From the NCBI GenBank assembly GCA_910578545.1, contig CAJTPT010000002.1:62001-126000 (forward strand): DNA of 64,000 nucleotides. Direction: 5' to 3'. Below, one piece after another: positions 50,219 through 59,150 of the stretch (its first letter is position 1; each line of letters begins with the position of its first letter). The translations under genes and the position numbers were made by a program. The stretch is from an uncultured Christensenella sp. (GTDB lineage Bacteria; Bacillota; Clostridia; Christensenellales; Pumilibacteraceae). A model generated the notes under the pieces. The model was not told the DNA's origin. It searched no databases and worked only from the letters and a program-made list of their open reading frames with translations.

Positions 50219-50577
50219 GGAGTAAAAACGGTACGGGGCACAGAGCGGAACGCATTGCAAGCGTTATTATGCGCGACGTGTCTGTTATAGTTGATTCTCT
50301 TTCCGACCCGCGTATTCACGGCGTTACGGTCGTTGATGCCGAGATGTCGCGCGACCTCAAGTATGCTACAATATTCGTCACCGTAGACGATGACGAAAGC
50401 GCGGTATTAAAAGCGCTAAACGGCTGTGCGGGATATATCAGACACGTACTTGCCGAGGAAAACAGCGAAATGCGCGGCGTACCTCAGCTTAAGTTTGTAG
50501 TGGACAAGTCGCAGGCGTATTTTGAACGCATAGAACAGGTCATCAAGGGATTGCATGATGAACAAGGTAACGACTGA
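50215..50577 (+). CDS. rbfA: Ribosome-binding factor A
   Basis: 120 residues, late 30S assembly factor with a KH-type fold. RAERIASVIMRDVSVIVDSL, DPRIHGVTVVDAEMSRDLKYA and VPQLKFVVDKSQAYFERI are family blocks. The GTG at 50215 overlaps the infB stop (GTGA) and has AAGGAGA just upstream; a longer frame into infB adds nine unrelated codons. nrnA starts inside its last codons, overlapping by 23 bases. Confidence 0.95.
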   Translation: MRSKNGTGHRAERIASVIMRDVSVIVDSLSDPRIHGVTVVDAEMSRDLKYATIFVTVDDDESAVLKALNGCAGYIRHVLAEENSEMRGVPQLKFVVDKSQAYFERIEQVIKGLHDEQGND

Positions 50578-51514
50578 TATTATCGACGCTATCAAGTCTT
50601 CCGAGCACATTATGGTGTGCGGACATATCAGACCCGACGGCGATTGCGTTGGTGCGGCGCTTGCCGTGCGACATATCTGTCAAAAACTCGGCAAAACAGC
50701 CGACGCGGTGTGTGATGCGGACAAACCGTCGGACTATGCTTTTTTACCCGAGTACGATGATTTTTGCGCGCCGCGCTACAAAACGTACGATTTGTTTATA
50801 GCTGTGGACTGCGCAACGGAAAAACGGCTCGGCGAGTATCAAGCTCAGCTTAACGCCGCAAAAGTAAAAATAAACATCGACCATCATCACACAAACCCGC
50901 TTTACGGCGATATCAATTACGTTTTGCCCGAAAAGTGCAGTACATGCGCGATTCTGTACGATTTGTTTTCGGACTGCGGATATTTGGACTCTGTTTCGGC
51001 GACCATGCTGTACACGGGCATTTCCACCGATACGGGACACTTTATGCACTCTAACACGGATGGCGATGTTTTTCGCACTGCGTCCGAGCTGTGCGGATAC
51101 GGAATAGACGTCGGACAGATTAATCACGATTTATACTGCAATAAATCGTTTAACAAAATCAAGCTTACAGCTCGCGTTTTGCAGTCGATTATTCTTTACG
51201 AAAACGGAAGCATTGCGCTAATGCCTATTATGCTCGACGACCTAAACGGGTGCGGTTGCAAGTCTGAGGATACAGAAGGACTTATAAACTACGCTTCGAG
51301 TATTTCGGGCGTAAAGATAGCCATTTCAATGTGCGAACAACCCGGCAACCTATATAGAGTGTCGTTTAGATCCGTCGACGCGGATGTATCGATCGCTGCG
51401 GCGCGTTTCGGCGGCGGCGGACACAGACTTGCGGCGGGCTGTATTATAAACGGAAACCGTTACGACGTTATGGACAAAGTGCTCTCGGCGGCACTATCGG
51501 TGTTAAACAAGTGA
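50555..51514 (+). CDS. nrnA: DHH/DHHA1 phosphoesterase, NrnA-like nanoRNase/pAp phosphatase
   Basis: 319 residues. Degrades RNAs of two to five nucleotides and 3'-phosphoadenosine 5'-phosphate in homologues. GHIRPDGDCVGAALAV (DHH motif I), DLFIAVDCA, IDHHHTNPLYGDINYV (DHH) and GGGGHRLAAGC (DHHA1) are clear. The start may be 50555 or the next ATG at 50558; AAGGGA precedes both. It overlaps rbfA and its stop overlaps the truB GTG, so the operon is tight. Confidence 0.95.
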   Translation: MMNKVTTDIIDAIKSSEHIMVCGHIRPDGDCVGAALAVRHICQKLGKTADAVCDADKPSDYAFLPEYDDFCAPRYKTYDLFIAVDCATEKRLGEYQAQLNAAKVKINIDHHHTNPLYGDINYVLPEKCSTCAILYDLFSDCGYLDSVSATMLYTGISTDTGHFMHSNTDGDVFRTASELCGYGIDVGQINHDLYCNKSFNKIKLTARVLQSIILYENGSIALMPIMLDDLNGCGCKSEDTEGLINYASSISGVKIAISMCEQPGNLYRVSFRSVDADVSIAAARFGGGGHRLAAGCIINGNRYDVMDKVLSAALSVLNK

Positions 51515-52362
51515 ACGGACTGATTAATCTTTATAAGCCGTCGGGCATAACGTCTTTTGCGGCGGTGGCGAAGGTAAAGCGCATATTGGGCGTAAAGACC
51601 GTAGGGCATATGGGCACGCTCGATCCTATGGCGGAAGGCGTGCTGGTGATAGGCGTAGGTAAATGCGCTAGGTTGTTTGATTATCTTTCCGGACGGAAAA
51701 AGACGTATATAGCCAAGTTTAAGTTCGGGTATTCAACCGATACGCTTGACGCACTCGGTAAGATTTCGGACAGAACGAGCGATATACCGTCGGTTGACGC
51801 GGCGCTTCATGCAATGCTGTCACTTGTAGGCGAGAGCGAACAAATCCCACCGCAGTACAGCGCAAAGCACGTGGACGGCAAGCGCGCATACGATTTGGCG
51901 CGAAGCGGCATTCAAGCCGAGCTCAAGCCGAATAAGATAACAATATACGACGCACAGCTTATATGTCAGCCGGCAATGGACGAAATGGTTTTTCAAATCA
52001 CGTGTTCGGCGGGGACTTACATACGGTCGATATGTCGTGATGTTGCCGAAATGTGCGGCTCGCTCGCAACGCTTACGTATTTAAAGCGCACAGTGTCGGG
52101 GTGGTTCTCGGCGGAAAATGCTGTCATGCTCGACGAATTGGAAAAGCTCAAGGATAAGGTGCTTATTCCTCCGCAAGACGTGTTGGGCTTGCCTGTGTAC
52201 GTTGTTCCCGCGGAACTGTACGAGGATCTTGTATACGGACGGAAAATCGAGTGCGATGTTGCGAGTGACAGTCTTATTTACGGCAAGGGCGAGCTGTTCG
52301 GCATAGGTAAAGCCGTAGACGGAATACTTAAAATAAAAACGTATTTACGCGATAATAATTAA
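51511..52362 (+). CDS. truB: tRNA pseudouridine synthase B (Psi55)
   Basis: 283 residues. Makes pseudouridine at tRNA position 55, next to the m5U54 made by TrmFO in this window. It begins NGLINLYKPSGITSF, with catalytic Asp in GHMGTLDPMAEGVL, then KTYIAKFKFGYSTDTLD and SAGTYIRSICRD. GTG start overlapping the nrnA stop. Length is close to the usual 290-310. Confidence 0.96.
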   Translation: MNGLINLYKPSGITSFAAVAKVKRILGVKTVGHMGTLDPMAEGVLVIGVGKCARLFDYLSGRKKTYIAKFKFGYSTDTLDALGKISDRTSDIPSVDAALHAMLSLVGESEQIPPQYSAKHVDGKRAYDLARSGIQAELKPNKITIYDAQLICQPAMDEMVFQITCSAGTYIRSICRDVAEMCGSLATLTYLKRTVSGWFSAENAVMLDELEKLKDKVLIPPQDVLGLPVYVVPAELYEDLVYGRKIECDVASDSLIYGKGELFGIGKAVDGILKIKTYLRDNN

Positions 52363-52378
52363 CGGAGGACGGAAAATA

Positions 52379-53260
52379 ATGAAGGAACTCGGCACGGAAG
52401 AAGTTTGCCTTGCACTCGGCTATTTCGACAGTGTTCATATAGGGCATAGAAATTTGATTTCGATTGCCTCGGAAATAGCAAAAAACAATAATGTCGGTTG
52501 TTGTGTCGCTACGTTTTCCAATAACGCGTATAGACTTTTTAACGTGGGTGAAAAACAGGTTTACACCTATAACGAGCGGTGTACGCTTTTAGACGGCTTG
52601 TGCGATTATGTTTTGCCCATGCGCTTTGACACGCGGCTTAAAAACCTGTCCGCCGAGCGCTTTTTGGACGAGCTTTTTGCACGCCATCATATTAAAGCGG
52701 TTGTTTGCGGATACGATTATCTTTTTGGCGCGGGCGTTAAGGGCGACGCGGAATATCTTCGTAGGTACTGCGACGAGCACGGCATTTCTTGTACCGTCGT
52801 TCCAAAGTACGAGCTTAACGGCACGCGCGTATCCACGACAGAGGTTAAGGAGCTTTTGCGTTCTGGCGATATCGAGCGCGCCAACGAGATTTTGGGCGAA
52901 CCGTTTATGATGACAGGCAAGGTTGTGCACGGCAGGGGCGCGGGGCGTATGTTCGATATCCCCACCGCCAATATAAAGTTTTCCAACAGTAAGCTTTTGC
53001 CTGCAAACGGCGTGTACGGCACTGTCGTTGAGGTAGACGGAAAAACTTATTACGGTGTAACTAACGTCGGAGGCAGACCTACATTCGGGCTGACCAAGAC
53101 TGTTGTAGAAACAATGCTTTGCGATTTTAACGATAATATCTACGATAAGACTATCAAGATATCGTTCCGTAGGTTTTTGCGCCCCATTCAAAAATTTGAA
53201 ACGCCGGTAGAGCTTTCCAAACAAATACATAAGGACACGGAGTGGTATAGGCATGATTAG
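52379..53260 (+). CDS. ribF: Bifunctional riboflavin kinase / FAD synthetase
   Basis: 293 residues. The N-terminal FAD synthetase (nucleotidyltransferase) part has ALGYFDSVHIGHR, the HxGH motif, and KGDAEYLRRYC. The C-terminal flavokinase domain (about 175-293) shows GRGAGRMFDIPTANI and VYGTVVEV with TNVGGRPTF. Makes FMN and FAD, the latter used by TrmFO. GGAGG precedes the ATG. Its last codons overlap the endonuclease IV-like gene by eight bases. Confidence 0.95.
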   Translation: MKELGTEEVCLALGYFDSVHIGHRNLISIASEIAKNNNVGCCVATFSNNAYRLFNVGEKQVYTYNERCTLLDGLCDYVLPMRFDTRLKNLSAERFLDELFARHHIKAVVCGYDYLFGAGVKGDAEYLRRYCDEHGISCTVVPKYELNGTRVSTTEVKELLRSGDIERANEILGEPFMMTGKVVHGRGAGRMFDIPTANIKFSNSKLLPANGVYGTVVEVDGKTYYGVTNVGGRPTFGLTKTVVETMLCDFNDNIYDKTIKISFRRFLRPIQKFETPVELSKQIHKDTEWYRHD

Positions 53261-54095
53261 GATAGGACCGTCGGGTAATAGCGAATCGTTTTATGCGTCT
53301 GGCAGAAAGCACACCTATCAAGAAGGTGAATATTTGTCTACGCTCGGGCTTAACGCATTCGAGTATTCGTTTGGGCGCGGTGTGTCCATGTCGGACGAAA
53401 CCGCCGCAAAAATTAAAGCCGAATTTCAAAAATACGATATTGCAATAAGCGTGCATGCGCCGTATTACACCAACTTTGCCAATCCCGACCCCGAAATGAT
53501 AACCAAGTCAATAGGGTATATCATCCAGTCGATTTTTGCTTGTAATAAGCTCGGCGGCGAGCGCGTGGTGTTTCACCCCGCGGCATGCGGTAAAGCGTTA
53601 AGGGCTGACGCCGTGGCGGCAACCAAGAGCAATCTAAAACTTCTTGCGGAAAGGTGCCGCGAGATAGATTTGGATTTTAAGCTTTGTGCCGAAACCATGG
53701 GTAAGCTCAATCAGATAGGAACGGTGGAAGAAGTTGTAGACTTCTGCCTTATAGACGATATGTTTTATCCGTGCTTTGATTTCGGGCATATCAATTCGTA
53801 CATGCGCGGCGGACTAAAAACAAAAGACGATTATCGACGAATACTCGATTACACGATAGACCGGCTCGGGTTTGACAAGGCGTCGCAAATGCACGTGCAC
53901 TTTTCAAAAATCATGTACGGCGATAAAGGCGAGATTAAGCACTTGACCTTTGATGATCAAAAGTACGGACCCGATTATGCGCCGCTCGCGGAGCTGTTTG
54001 ACGAATATAAGATGTCGCCGTATATAGTTTGCGAGTCAAACGGCACCATGAGCGACGATGCGCTCGCAATGAAAAATATGCATAAAAACGCTTAA
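53253..54095 (+). CDS. Endonuclease IV-like / xylose isomerase-like TIM barrel protein
   Basis: 280 residues of the AP endonuclease 2 superfamily. SVHAPYYTNFANPDPE, VVFHPAACG, LCAETMGKLNQIGTVEEV, FDFGHINSY and MHVHFSKIMYGDKGEIKH supply His, Glu and Asp ligands for a three-metal centre as in endonuclease IV (Nfo). The function is therefore probably repair of abasic sites, but related sugar isomerases share the fold. It overlaps ribF and ends the operon; a new promoter follows. Confidence 0.85.
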   Translation: MIRIGPSGNSESFYASGRKHTYQEGEYLSTLGLNAFEYSFGRGVSMSDETAAKIKAEFQKYDIAISVHAPYYTNFANPDPEMITKSIGYIIQSIFACNKLGGERVVFHPAACGKALRADAVAATKSNLKLLAERCREIDLDFKLCAETMGKLNQIGTVEEVVDFCLIDDMFYPCFDFGHINSYMRGGLKTKDDYRRILDYTIDRLGFDKASQMHVHFSKIMYGDKGEIKHLTFDDQKYGPDYAPLAELFDEYKMSPYIVCESNGTMSDDALAMKNMHKNA

Positions 54096-54120
54096 CAAAT
54101 CGATTGCAATATGATATAAT
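54092..54120 (+). promoter_or_regulatory. Promoter of the M24 peptidase gene
   Basis: TTAACA (54092-54097), a 17-bp spacer, then TATAAT (54115-54120). It overlaps the last codon of the preceding gene. Confidence 0.75.
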
Positions 54121-54144
54121 ACAAAAAGATTGGAGAGTATGAAA

Positions 54145-55191
54145 ATGGTTACAACCGACTTGTTTGAAAACAATCCTAAAATCGACGCATTCGTGGTTAC
54201 CGACGAATCCAACCGTTTTTATTTTACGCATATGGAAACGTCGTTCGGCGCGGTCGTAATATCCCGTGAGAAAAACGTATTTATTACCGACTTCCGTTAC
54301 GAGTCCGAGGCGCGCGAAAAGGTCAAAGATTTCGATATTGTCATAACCACGTATTCCAAGTTTTACCAGAAGATAGCCGAAACGCTTAACGAAATCGGAG
54401 CAAAGACGGTCGGTTACGGCGAAAAGATGTATATCGACGAGTTTACTGCTTTCAAGACGGCGCTTACGGGCTTTAAGCTCAAACCGTCCGAAGCTGCTAT
54501 TCAGGCGAAGCGTGCGATAAAGACCGAGGAAGAAATTTCCTTTATAAAAATCGCGCAGCAGATTGCCGAGGGTGCGTTAAAACGCGCTATATCGCATACC
54601 AAGACGGGTATGACCGAGCGCGAGCTAATGGCGGAAATCAACTACGAGATGATAATAGGTGGGGCTGAAAAGTATTCGTTTGAAACGATTGTTGCATTCG
54701 GCGTAAATACAGCACAGCCGCACCACCACCCGTCGGACAAAAAACTGGAAAAGAACGAGCTTATTTTGGTCGATATGGGCGCTAAGTATAACGGTTATTG
54801 TTCCGACATGACAAGAACGTTTTGCTTAGGCAACCCGGGTAGTAAGCTTACCGAGATTTACGGTATAGTAAAACAGGCTCAAGAGTATGCGATTAAAAAT
54901 ATCAAGTCGGGCATGACCTGTCACGACGCCGACTCGCTTGCAAGAGAATACATAACCGCCAACGGTTACGGCGAATGCTTTGGACATTCTTTAGGCCACG
55001 GCGTGGGTGTGGACATTCACGAGGATCCGAGGGTTGGATCGGGTAGTCAAACGGTGCTACAGGCGGGAATGGTAATCACGGCTGAACCCGGGATTTACTT
55101 GCCCGGGCTTGGCGGAGTCAGGATCGAGGATATGCTTATTGTCGGCGACGACAGCGTTACGGATATAACAGCATTCGACAAGGACTTATAA
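54145..55191 (+). CDS. Xaa-Pro aminopeptidase-like M24 metallopeptidase
   Basis: About 348 residues. A creatinase-like N-domain (about 1-125) precedes the pita-bread M24 domain. Metal ligands are in VDMGAKYNGYCSDMTRTF (two Asp), HSLGHGVGVDIHEDP (His), AEPGIYL (Glu) and GVRIEDM (Glu). It releases N-terminal residues before proline; dipeptidase action is also possible. Start: three candidates lie close together; ATG at 54145 has GGAGAG seven bases upstream and is preferred. The gene precedes efp, as yqhT does in Bacillus; EF-P serves proline-rich proteins, so the link is suggestive. Confidence 0.93.
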   Translation: MVTTDLFENNPKIDAFVVTDESNRFYFTHMETSFGAVVISREKNVFITDFRYESEAREKVKDFDIVITTYSKFYQKIAETLNEIGAKTVGYGEKMYIDEFTAFKTALTGFKLKPSEAAIQAKRAIKTEEEISFIKIAQQIAEGALKRAISHTKTGMTERELMAEINYEMIIGGAEKYSFETIVAFGVNTAQPHHHPSDKKLEKNELILVDMGAKYNGYCSDMTRTFCLGNPGSKLTEIYGIVKQAQEYAIKNIKSGMTCHDADSLAREYITANGYGECFGHSLGHGVGVDIHEDPRVGSGSQTVLQAGMVITAEPGIYLPGLGGVRIEDMLIVGDDSVTDITAFDKDL

Positions 55192-55264
55192 TTTTAAATA
55201 ATTCGGTAAATAGTTTGCGTAAAGCAAATACAACAATATTTAATTAATTCCGAGGAGGATTTTT

Positions 55265-55825
55265 ATGGTATCGGCAGGAGATTTCCGCAAAGGCACAACG
55301 TTTGAGATGGACGGCAAGGTATACACTGTCGTCGAGTTTCAGCATGTAAAACCGGGCAAGGGCTCTGCGTTTGTCCGCACTAAAATAAAGAACGTTATTA
55401 CGGGACAAGTCTTGGAAAACACGTTTAACCCGTCCGACAAGTATGAGGAAGCGCATATAGATAGACGCGAGTACGAGTATTCGTACAGCGACGGCGACCT
55501 TTACTATTTTATGGACAGCGAAACGTTTGACATGCTTCCGCTTAACCATGACATCTGCGCCGATGCGCTTCGCTTTATAAAAGAGCAAATGCACGTCACG
55601 ATTTCCTCCTACAAGGGCTCGCCGTTTGCTGTTGAGCCGCCCAACTTTGTCGAGCTTGTTGTAGCCGATACCGAGGGCGGAATTCAGGGTGATACCAGCA
55701 AGCCCGGCAATAAACCCGCCACGCTTGAAACGGGTTACTCAATCGGCGTTCCGCTGTTTGTCAATATCGGCGACAAAATCCGCGTCGATACCCGCACCGG
55801 AACGTACATGGAGCGCGTCAAATAA
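55265..55825 (+). CDS. efp: Elongation factor P
   Basis: 186 residues. Rescues ribosomes stalled at polyproline. KOW-like N-domain followed by two OB domains. The loop KPGKGSAF places the modified or tip lysine at K32, and the C-terminal signature is GDKIRVDTRTGTYMERVK. GAGGAGG precedes the ATG. It is followed by a good terminator. No EpmA-like modification gene is in the window. Confidence 0.97.
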   Translation: MVSAGDFRKGTTFEMDGKVYTVVEFQHVKPGKGSAFVRTKIKNVITGQVLENTFNPSDKYEEAHIDRREYEYSYSDGDLYYFMDSETFDMLPLNHDICADALRFIKEQMHVTISSYKGSPFAVEPPNFVELVVADTEGGIQGDTSKPGNKPATLETGYSIGVPLFVNIGDKIRVDTRTGTYMERVK

Positions 55826-55847
55826 TTTAACTTAAATATGATTCGTC

Positions 55848-55885
55848 AAGTCCGAAGAGATGTATTTCTTTTCGGACTTTTTTAT
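55848..55885 (+). terminator. Terminator of efp
   Basis: AAGTCCGAA (55848-55856) pairs perfectly with TTCGGACTT (55871-55879), followed by TTTTTA. It separates efp from the sporulation operon. Confidence 0.85.
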
Positions 55886-55930
55886 TTGTGCTTAACGGGG
55901 GTGCATATAAAACGGGTTGTCCTGCGTGTA

Positions 55931-55960
55931 ACATATTAGCGACAACTTCGCCATAAATAT
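55931..55960 (+). promoter_or_regulatory. Sigma-E-type promoter of the spoIIIA operon
   Basis: ACATATT (55931-55937), 14 bp, then CATAAATAT (55952-55960), close to the sigma-E consensus KMATATT-N14-CATACAnT. The predicted start would be only two to three bases before the spoIIIAA ATG, and no ribosome site is present. SigE control of spoIIIA is known in Bacillus. Confidence 0.55.
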
Positions 55961-55967
55961 AAACGGT

Positions 55968-56861
55968 ATGGAAGAATTGTTCAGACTAATCTCGGACGAG
56001 TATGCCGCCGTAATAAAATCGCGGTTGTTTTTGGAGCGGCTTAACGAGGTGCGCATTATAAACGGCGCGCCCGTTCGTGTTAGCTATGACGGCGCATATT
56101 ATTTTTTGACAAAAAGCGGATTGTCAAAGGACGGGCAAGCGGCATTTATCGCGCCACTTGACGAAGCGGACAGGATAGTTATGCGCGCATGCTCTCATTC
56201 GTTGTACACAGTAACCGATACGCTAAAGCGCGGGTTTATTTCGGTAAAAGGCGGGCTTAGATTGGGTGTGTGCGGCGAGGGCGTAATGAATGACAACGCG
56301 CTAACTGCCGTAAAAAACTTTTCTTCGGTCAATATTAGACTTCCTCACGAGGTAAAAGGTTTTGCTTCCAATCTATTTCCCAAGCTTGTTGGTATCGGTA
56401 TAAAAAACGCAATCGTTATTTCGCCGCCCGGCGCGGGCAAAACTACGCTGTTACGCGACCTTTGCAGGCTTATTTCCAACCGCGGTTTTTGTGTTCTTTT
56501 GTGCGACGAGAAATATGAAATTGCCGCATGCAGTAACGGCGCGCCTACGTTGGACGTCGGTGTATGTACCGACGTAATAAGCGGAGTGGACAAGCCTAAG
56601 GTTTTTGAAATGGGAATTGCAAATATGCGCCCCGACGTAATAATTACGGACGAGCTGTTCCCAAGCGATATGGAAAGCGTTGCGCGTGCGACCACATGCG
56701 GAATTGCGGTGATTGCTTCCGTTCATGCCGAAAATATAGAACAATTGCGTTTAAAACGCGATTGGCGGTCGGTGATAGAGCAGGGACTGTTTGATAGCTA
56801 CGTCATGCTTTCCGCGCCGCCAAGGCGAACTGTGACCGTTTACGAAGGGGTGAGCTTATGA
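55968..56861 (+). CDS. spoIIIAA: Stage III sporulation protein AA (secretion-type ATPase)
   Basis: 297 residues, the mother-cell ATPase of the SpoIIIA-SpoIIQ channel, related to type II/IV secretion ATPases. Walker A is SPPGAGKTTLLRDL, with VLLCDEKYEIAA and DVIITDELFPSD (Walker B). RLGVCGEG precedes the ATP core. No ribosome site precedes the ATG; the mRNA may be leaderless. It overlaps spoIIIAB by four bases. Confidence 0.95.
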   Translation: MEELFRLISDEYAAVIKSRLFLERLNEVRIINGAPVRVSYDGAYYFLTKSGLSKDGQAAFIAPLDEADRIVMRACSHSLYTVTDTLKRGFISVKGGLRLGVCGEGVMNDNALTAVKNFSSVNIRLPHEVKGFASNLFPKLVGIGIKNAIVISPPGAGKTTLLRDLCRLISNRGFCVLLCDEKYEIAACSNGAPTLDVGVCTDVISGVDKPKVFEMGIANMRPDVIITDELFPSDMESVARATTCGIAVIASVHAENIEQLRLKRDWRSVIEQGLFDSYVMLSAPPRRTVTVYEGVSL

Positions 56862-57343
56862 CGACAAAGCTATTGTTACTTTTTTTGTTTATGGGAATGG
56901 GTACGTTTTGCGGTTATGCGGTGATGTTATCCATGCGCCGCAGGTATACGTATTTAAACGGCGTTTGCAAGATTATAGGCGATATCAAGCGGAACGTTGC
57001 ATACCGTAAGGACAGCTTATCCGGAATGCTTGCAGGCGTCGATTGTGAAAGCGCGCAGCTTAAAAAGAACGTTGAGGAATTTATACAGTATGTCGACGGT
57101 AAGGCGGACAAGCCGCAGTTTAGTCGGGGTTTTTTGCCGAAAGATATTTACGACAAAGCCGTTGATTTGTTTACGTCAATAGGCAAGTCCGACGGTCCGA
57201 CGCAAATCGAACAGCTTACCGTGTTTGAAAAGGATTTTTCAAAGCTTTGTGCCGAAAGCAAAAAGAAGTATACCGATTTAGGCGGAGTAGCGGTTAAGCT
57301 CGGCTTTTTGCTCGGGCTTGGCGTCGGCATATTGATATTGTAG
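56858..57343 (+). CDS. spoIIIAB: Stage III sporulation protein AB
   Basis: 161 residues. It has an N-terminal membrane helix (about 5-24) and a C-terminal helix (about 145-161), with a helical soluble part between them. It resembles GspF-like secretion platform proteins. FSKLCAESKKKYTDLGGVAVKLGFLLGLG (in part) is the conserved end. Overlaps spoIIIAA; spoIIIAC follows after nine bases. Confidence 0.92.
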   Translation: MTTKLLLLFLFMGMGTFCGYAVMLSMRRRYTYLNGVCKIIGDIKRNVAYRKDSLSGMLAGVDCESAQLKKNVEEFIQYVDGKADKPQFSRGFLPKDIYDKAVDLFTSIGKSDGPTQIEQLTVFEKDFSKLCAESKKKYTDLGGVAVKLGFLLGLGVGILIL

Positions 57344-57352
57344 AGGTAGCGT

Positions 57353-57550
57353 ATGGACGTTAGTATAATTTTTAAGATCGCCGCGATAGGGTTGATAACA
57401 GCTATTATTAATCAGGTTTTGAAAAAAACCGATAAGGATGAAATCGCTACGCTTGTTACTCTTGCGGGCTTGGTGATAGTTCTTATAATGATAATCAACA
57501 TGGTTGGACAATTGTTTGACACGTTAAAGGCTGTGTTCGGTATGTACTGA
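57353..57550 (+). CDS. spoIIIAC: Stage III sporulation protein AC
   Basis: 65 residues with two membrane helices; start MDVSIIFKIAAIGLI, then VLKKTDKDEIATLVTLAG, all conserved in SpoIIIAC. Part of the channel linking mother cell and forespore. GAGGTAGC precedes the ATG. Overlaps spoIIIAD by one base. Confidence 0.95.
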   Translation: MDVSIIFKIAAIGLITAIINQVLKKTDKDEIATLVTLAGLVIVLIMIINMVGQLFDTLKAVFGMY

Positions 57551-57936
57551 TGGATATTTTTAAGATAGCGGCAATTGCGCTTGTTACGGCGTTTTGTTAT
57601 TTAATACTTCGCGACGCGAAAAGCGAACTTGCGTTTATAGTGGCGCTTGCGGGCGGCATTGTGGTTTTGCTGTCTGTAATCAATTATTTTTCAGACGTGT
57701 TTTCCGTTATCTCGTCGATTGCACAGCGCGCAGGGCTGGCTACGTCTGTTATAACGTTGTTATTTAAAGTAATCGCAGTCGGGTACATAACGGAATTTTC
57801 CGCGTCGATAATAGACGATATAGGATTGTCTTCGTTGTCCGACAAAGTAACGCTTGCAGGCAAGCTGATTATTGTCGCGCTGTCTTTGCCTGTTGTGGTA
57901 AAGCTGTTCGATTTTATTGCGGAGATGCTCACATGA
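57550..57936 (+). CDS. spoIIIAD: Stage III sporulation protein AD
   Basis: 128 residues with about four helices, related to AC (it also begins MDIFKIAAIALV). VITLLFKVIAVGYITEFSA and DIGLSSLSDKVTLAGKLII are conserved. Overlaps spoIIIAC by one base and spoIIIAE by four. Confidence 0.94.
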   Translation: MDIFKIAAIALVTAFCYLILRDAKSELAFIVALAGGIVVLLSVINYFSDVFSVISSIAQRAGLATSVITLLFKVIAVGYITEFSASIIDDIGLSSLSDKVTLAGKLIIVALSLPVVVKLFDFIAEMLT

Positions 57937-59150
57937 AAAGAATATCGTTGGCGGTTCTGTCCGTAATTTTTGCCGCACTGTTGAGTATCGGATTGTACTT
58001 TAAAATTGCCGACAACGGTGACGAAAATGAGAGCTTTGTGCCTGCGTTTAATGAAAATACGGGAAGTACCGAGTCAAGCGTGGATGAATTGCTCGATAAA
58101 CTCAATCTTACTGACATACAGGGATTGATGGACGCGCTTTCGGGGAATCAGCTCGAGGTGTTCGGTTTTTCCGATATTCGCGATAGAATAGTAGCGGTTG
58201 CAAGCGGTGAGGTAAAAAACGACTTCGGCAATATCGTTTCGTATATTCTCGCTTTGCTCGGTACGGACGTGTTTGAATTTTTGCCTATGCTGATAGGCTG
58301 TCTTACCATCGTATTGGCGTACAATATTATCAATTCGATAAAGGGTAGGTTTGCGTCTGATTCGATTGAGCGTGTCGTGTTTTTCGCAACAGGACTTATT
58401 GCGGTTTCGCTCGTAGTCGGGTATTTTGCGGCGGTTATCGTGCACGCTGTAAAGCTTGTCGGCTCTATAAAGTCACAGATAAACGCCGTTTCGCCCGTTC
58501 TTTTGACACTCATGACTGCGGCGGGAGCGACATCATCGGCAAGCGTTTACGCGCCGACAGTGGCTGTGCTCGGCAGCGGTATGACCAATGTGATAACGTA
58601 TCTTGCTTTTCCCGCATTGCTTATGGGGTTGGTGTTCGATATAATCGGGTCGGTGTCAAACGCGATTAAGCTCGATAAAACCGCCGAATTTTTCCGTTCG
58701 GTATGCAAGTGGTTTTTGGGCACTGCGTTCTTTCTGTTTATTGCGGTTATAGGAGTTTCTGGAATAACCGCTTCGGTGCGTGACGGAATATCATTGCGCG
58801 CGGCAAGGTTTGCGCTATCCAAGTACGTGCCGGTTATAGGCGGATATCTTTCGCAAGGCTTTGATTTTATGATTGCAGGCAACGTGCTTATAAAAAACGC
58901 GATCGGGTCGAGTGCGGTCGTTCTGATAATTCTTGTCGCCGCGCCCATTATCTCTAAGCTCGCGGTGTTCACTCTCACGTTAAAGCTGACAGCCGCTCTT
59001 GCCGAGCCGCTCGGCGGGGAAAAGTTCGGCGGTATTTTGTCATCTGTCGCCAAGTCGTCGTCCGTAATGAACGCCGTCGTGTGTGCAATGACATTTTTGT
59101 ACGTGCTGTTTCTTTCAATGCTTATCTGTACGGGGAATATTTCGTTATGA
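57933..59150 (+). CDS. spoIIIAE: Stage III sporulation protein AE
   Basis: 405 residues with an N-terminal signal-like helix and about seven further helices. SPVLLTLMTAAGATSSASVYAP, VSGITASVRDGISLRAARFALSKY and VPVIGGYLSQGFD are SpoIIIAE blocks (partly quoted). The largest membrane part of the channel. The first and last codons overlap its neighbours by four bases each. Confidence 0.95.
   Translation: MKRISLAVLSVIFAALLSIGLYFKIADNGDENESFVPAFNENTGSTESSVDELLDKLNLTDIQGLMDALSGNQLEVFGFSDIRDRIVAVASGEVKNDFGNIVSYILALLGTDVFEFLPMLIGCLTIVLAYNIINSIKGRFASDSIERVVFFATGLIAVSLVVGYFAAVIVHAVKLVGSIKSQINAVSPVLLTLMTAAGATSSASVYAPTVAVLGSGMTNVITYLAFPALLMGLVFDIIGSVSNAIKLDKTAEFFRSVCKWFLGTAFFLFIAVIGVSGITASVRDGISLRAARFALSKYVPVIGGYLSQGFDFMIAGNVLIKNAIGSSAVVLIILVAAPIISKLAVFTLTLKLTAALAEPLGGEKFGGILSSVAKSSSVMNAVVCAMTFLYVLFLSMLICTGNISL

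Noticed and set aside
52365..52400. FMN riboswitch before ribF
   Set aside because: The gap to truB is only 16 bases, so there is no room for an aptamer.
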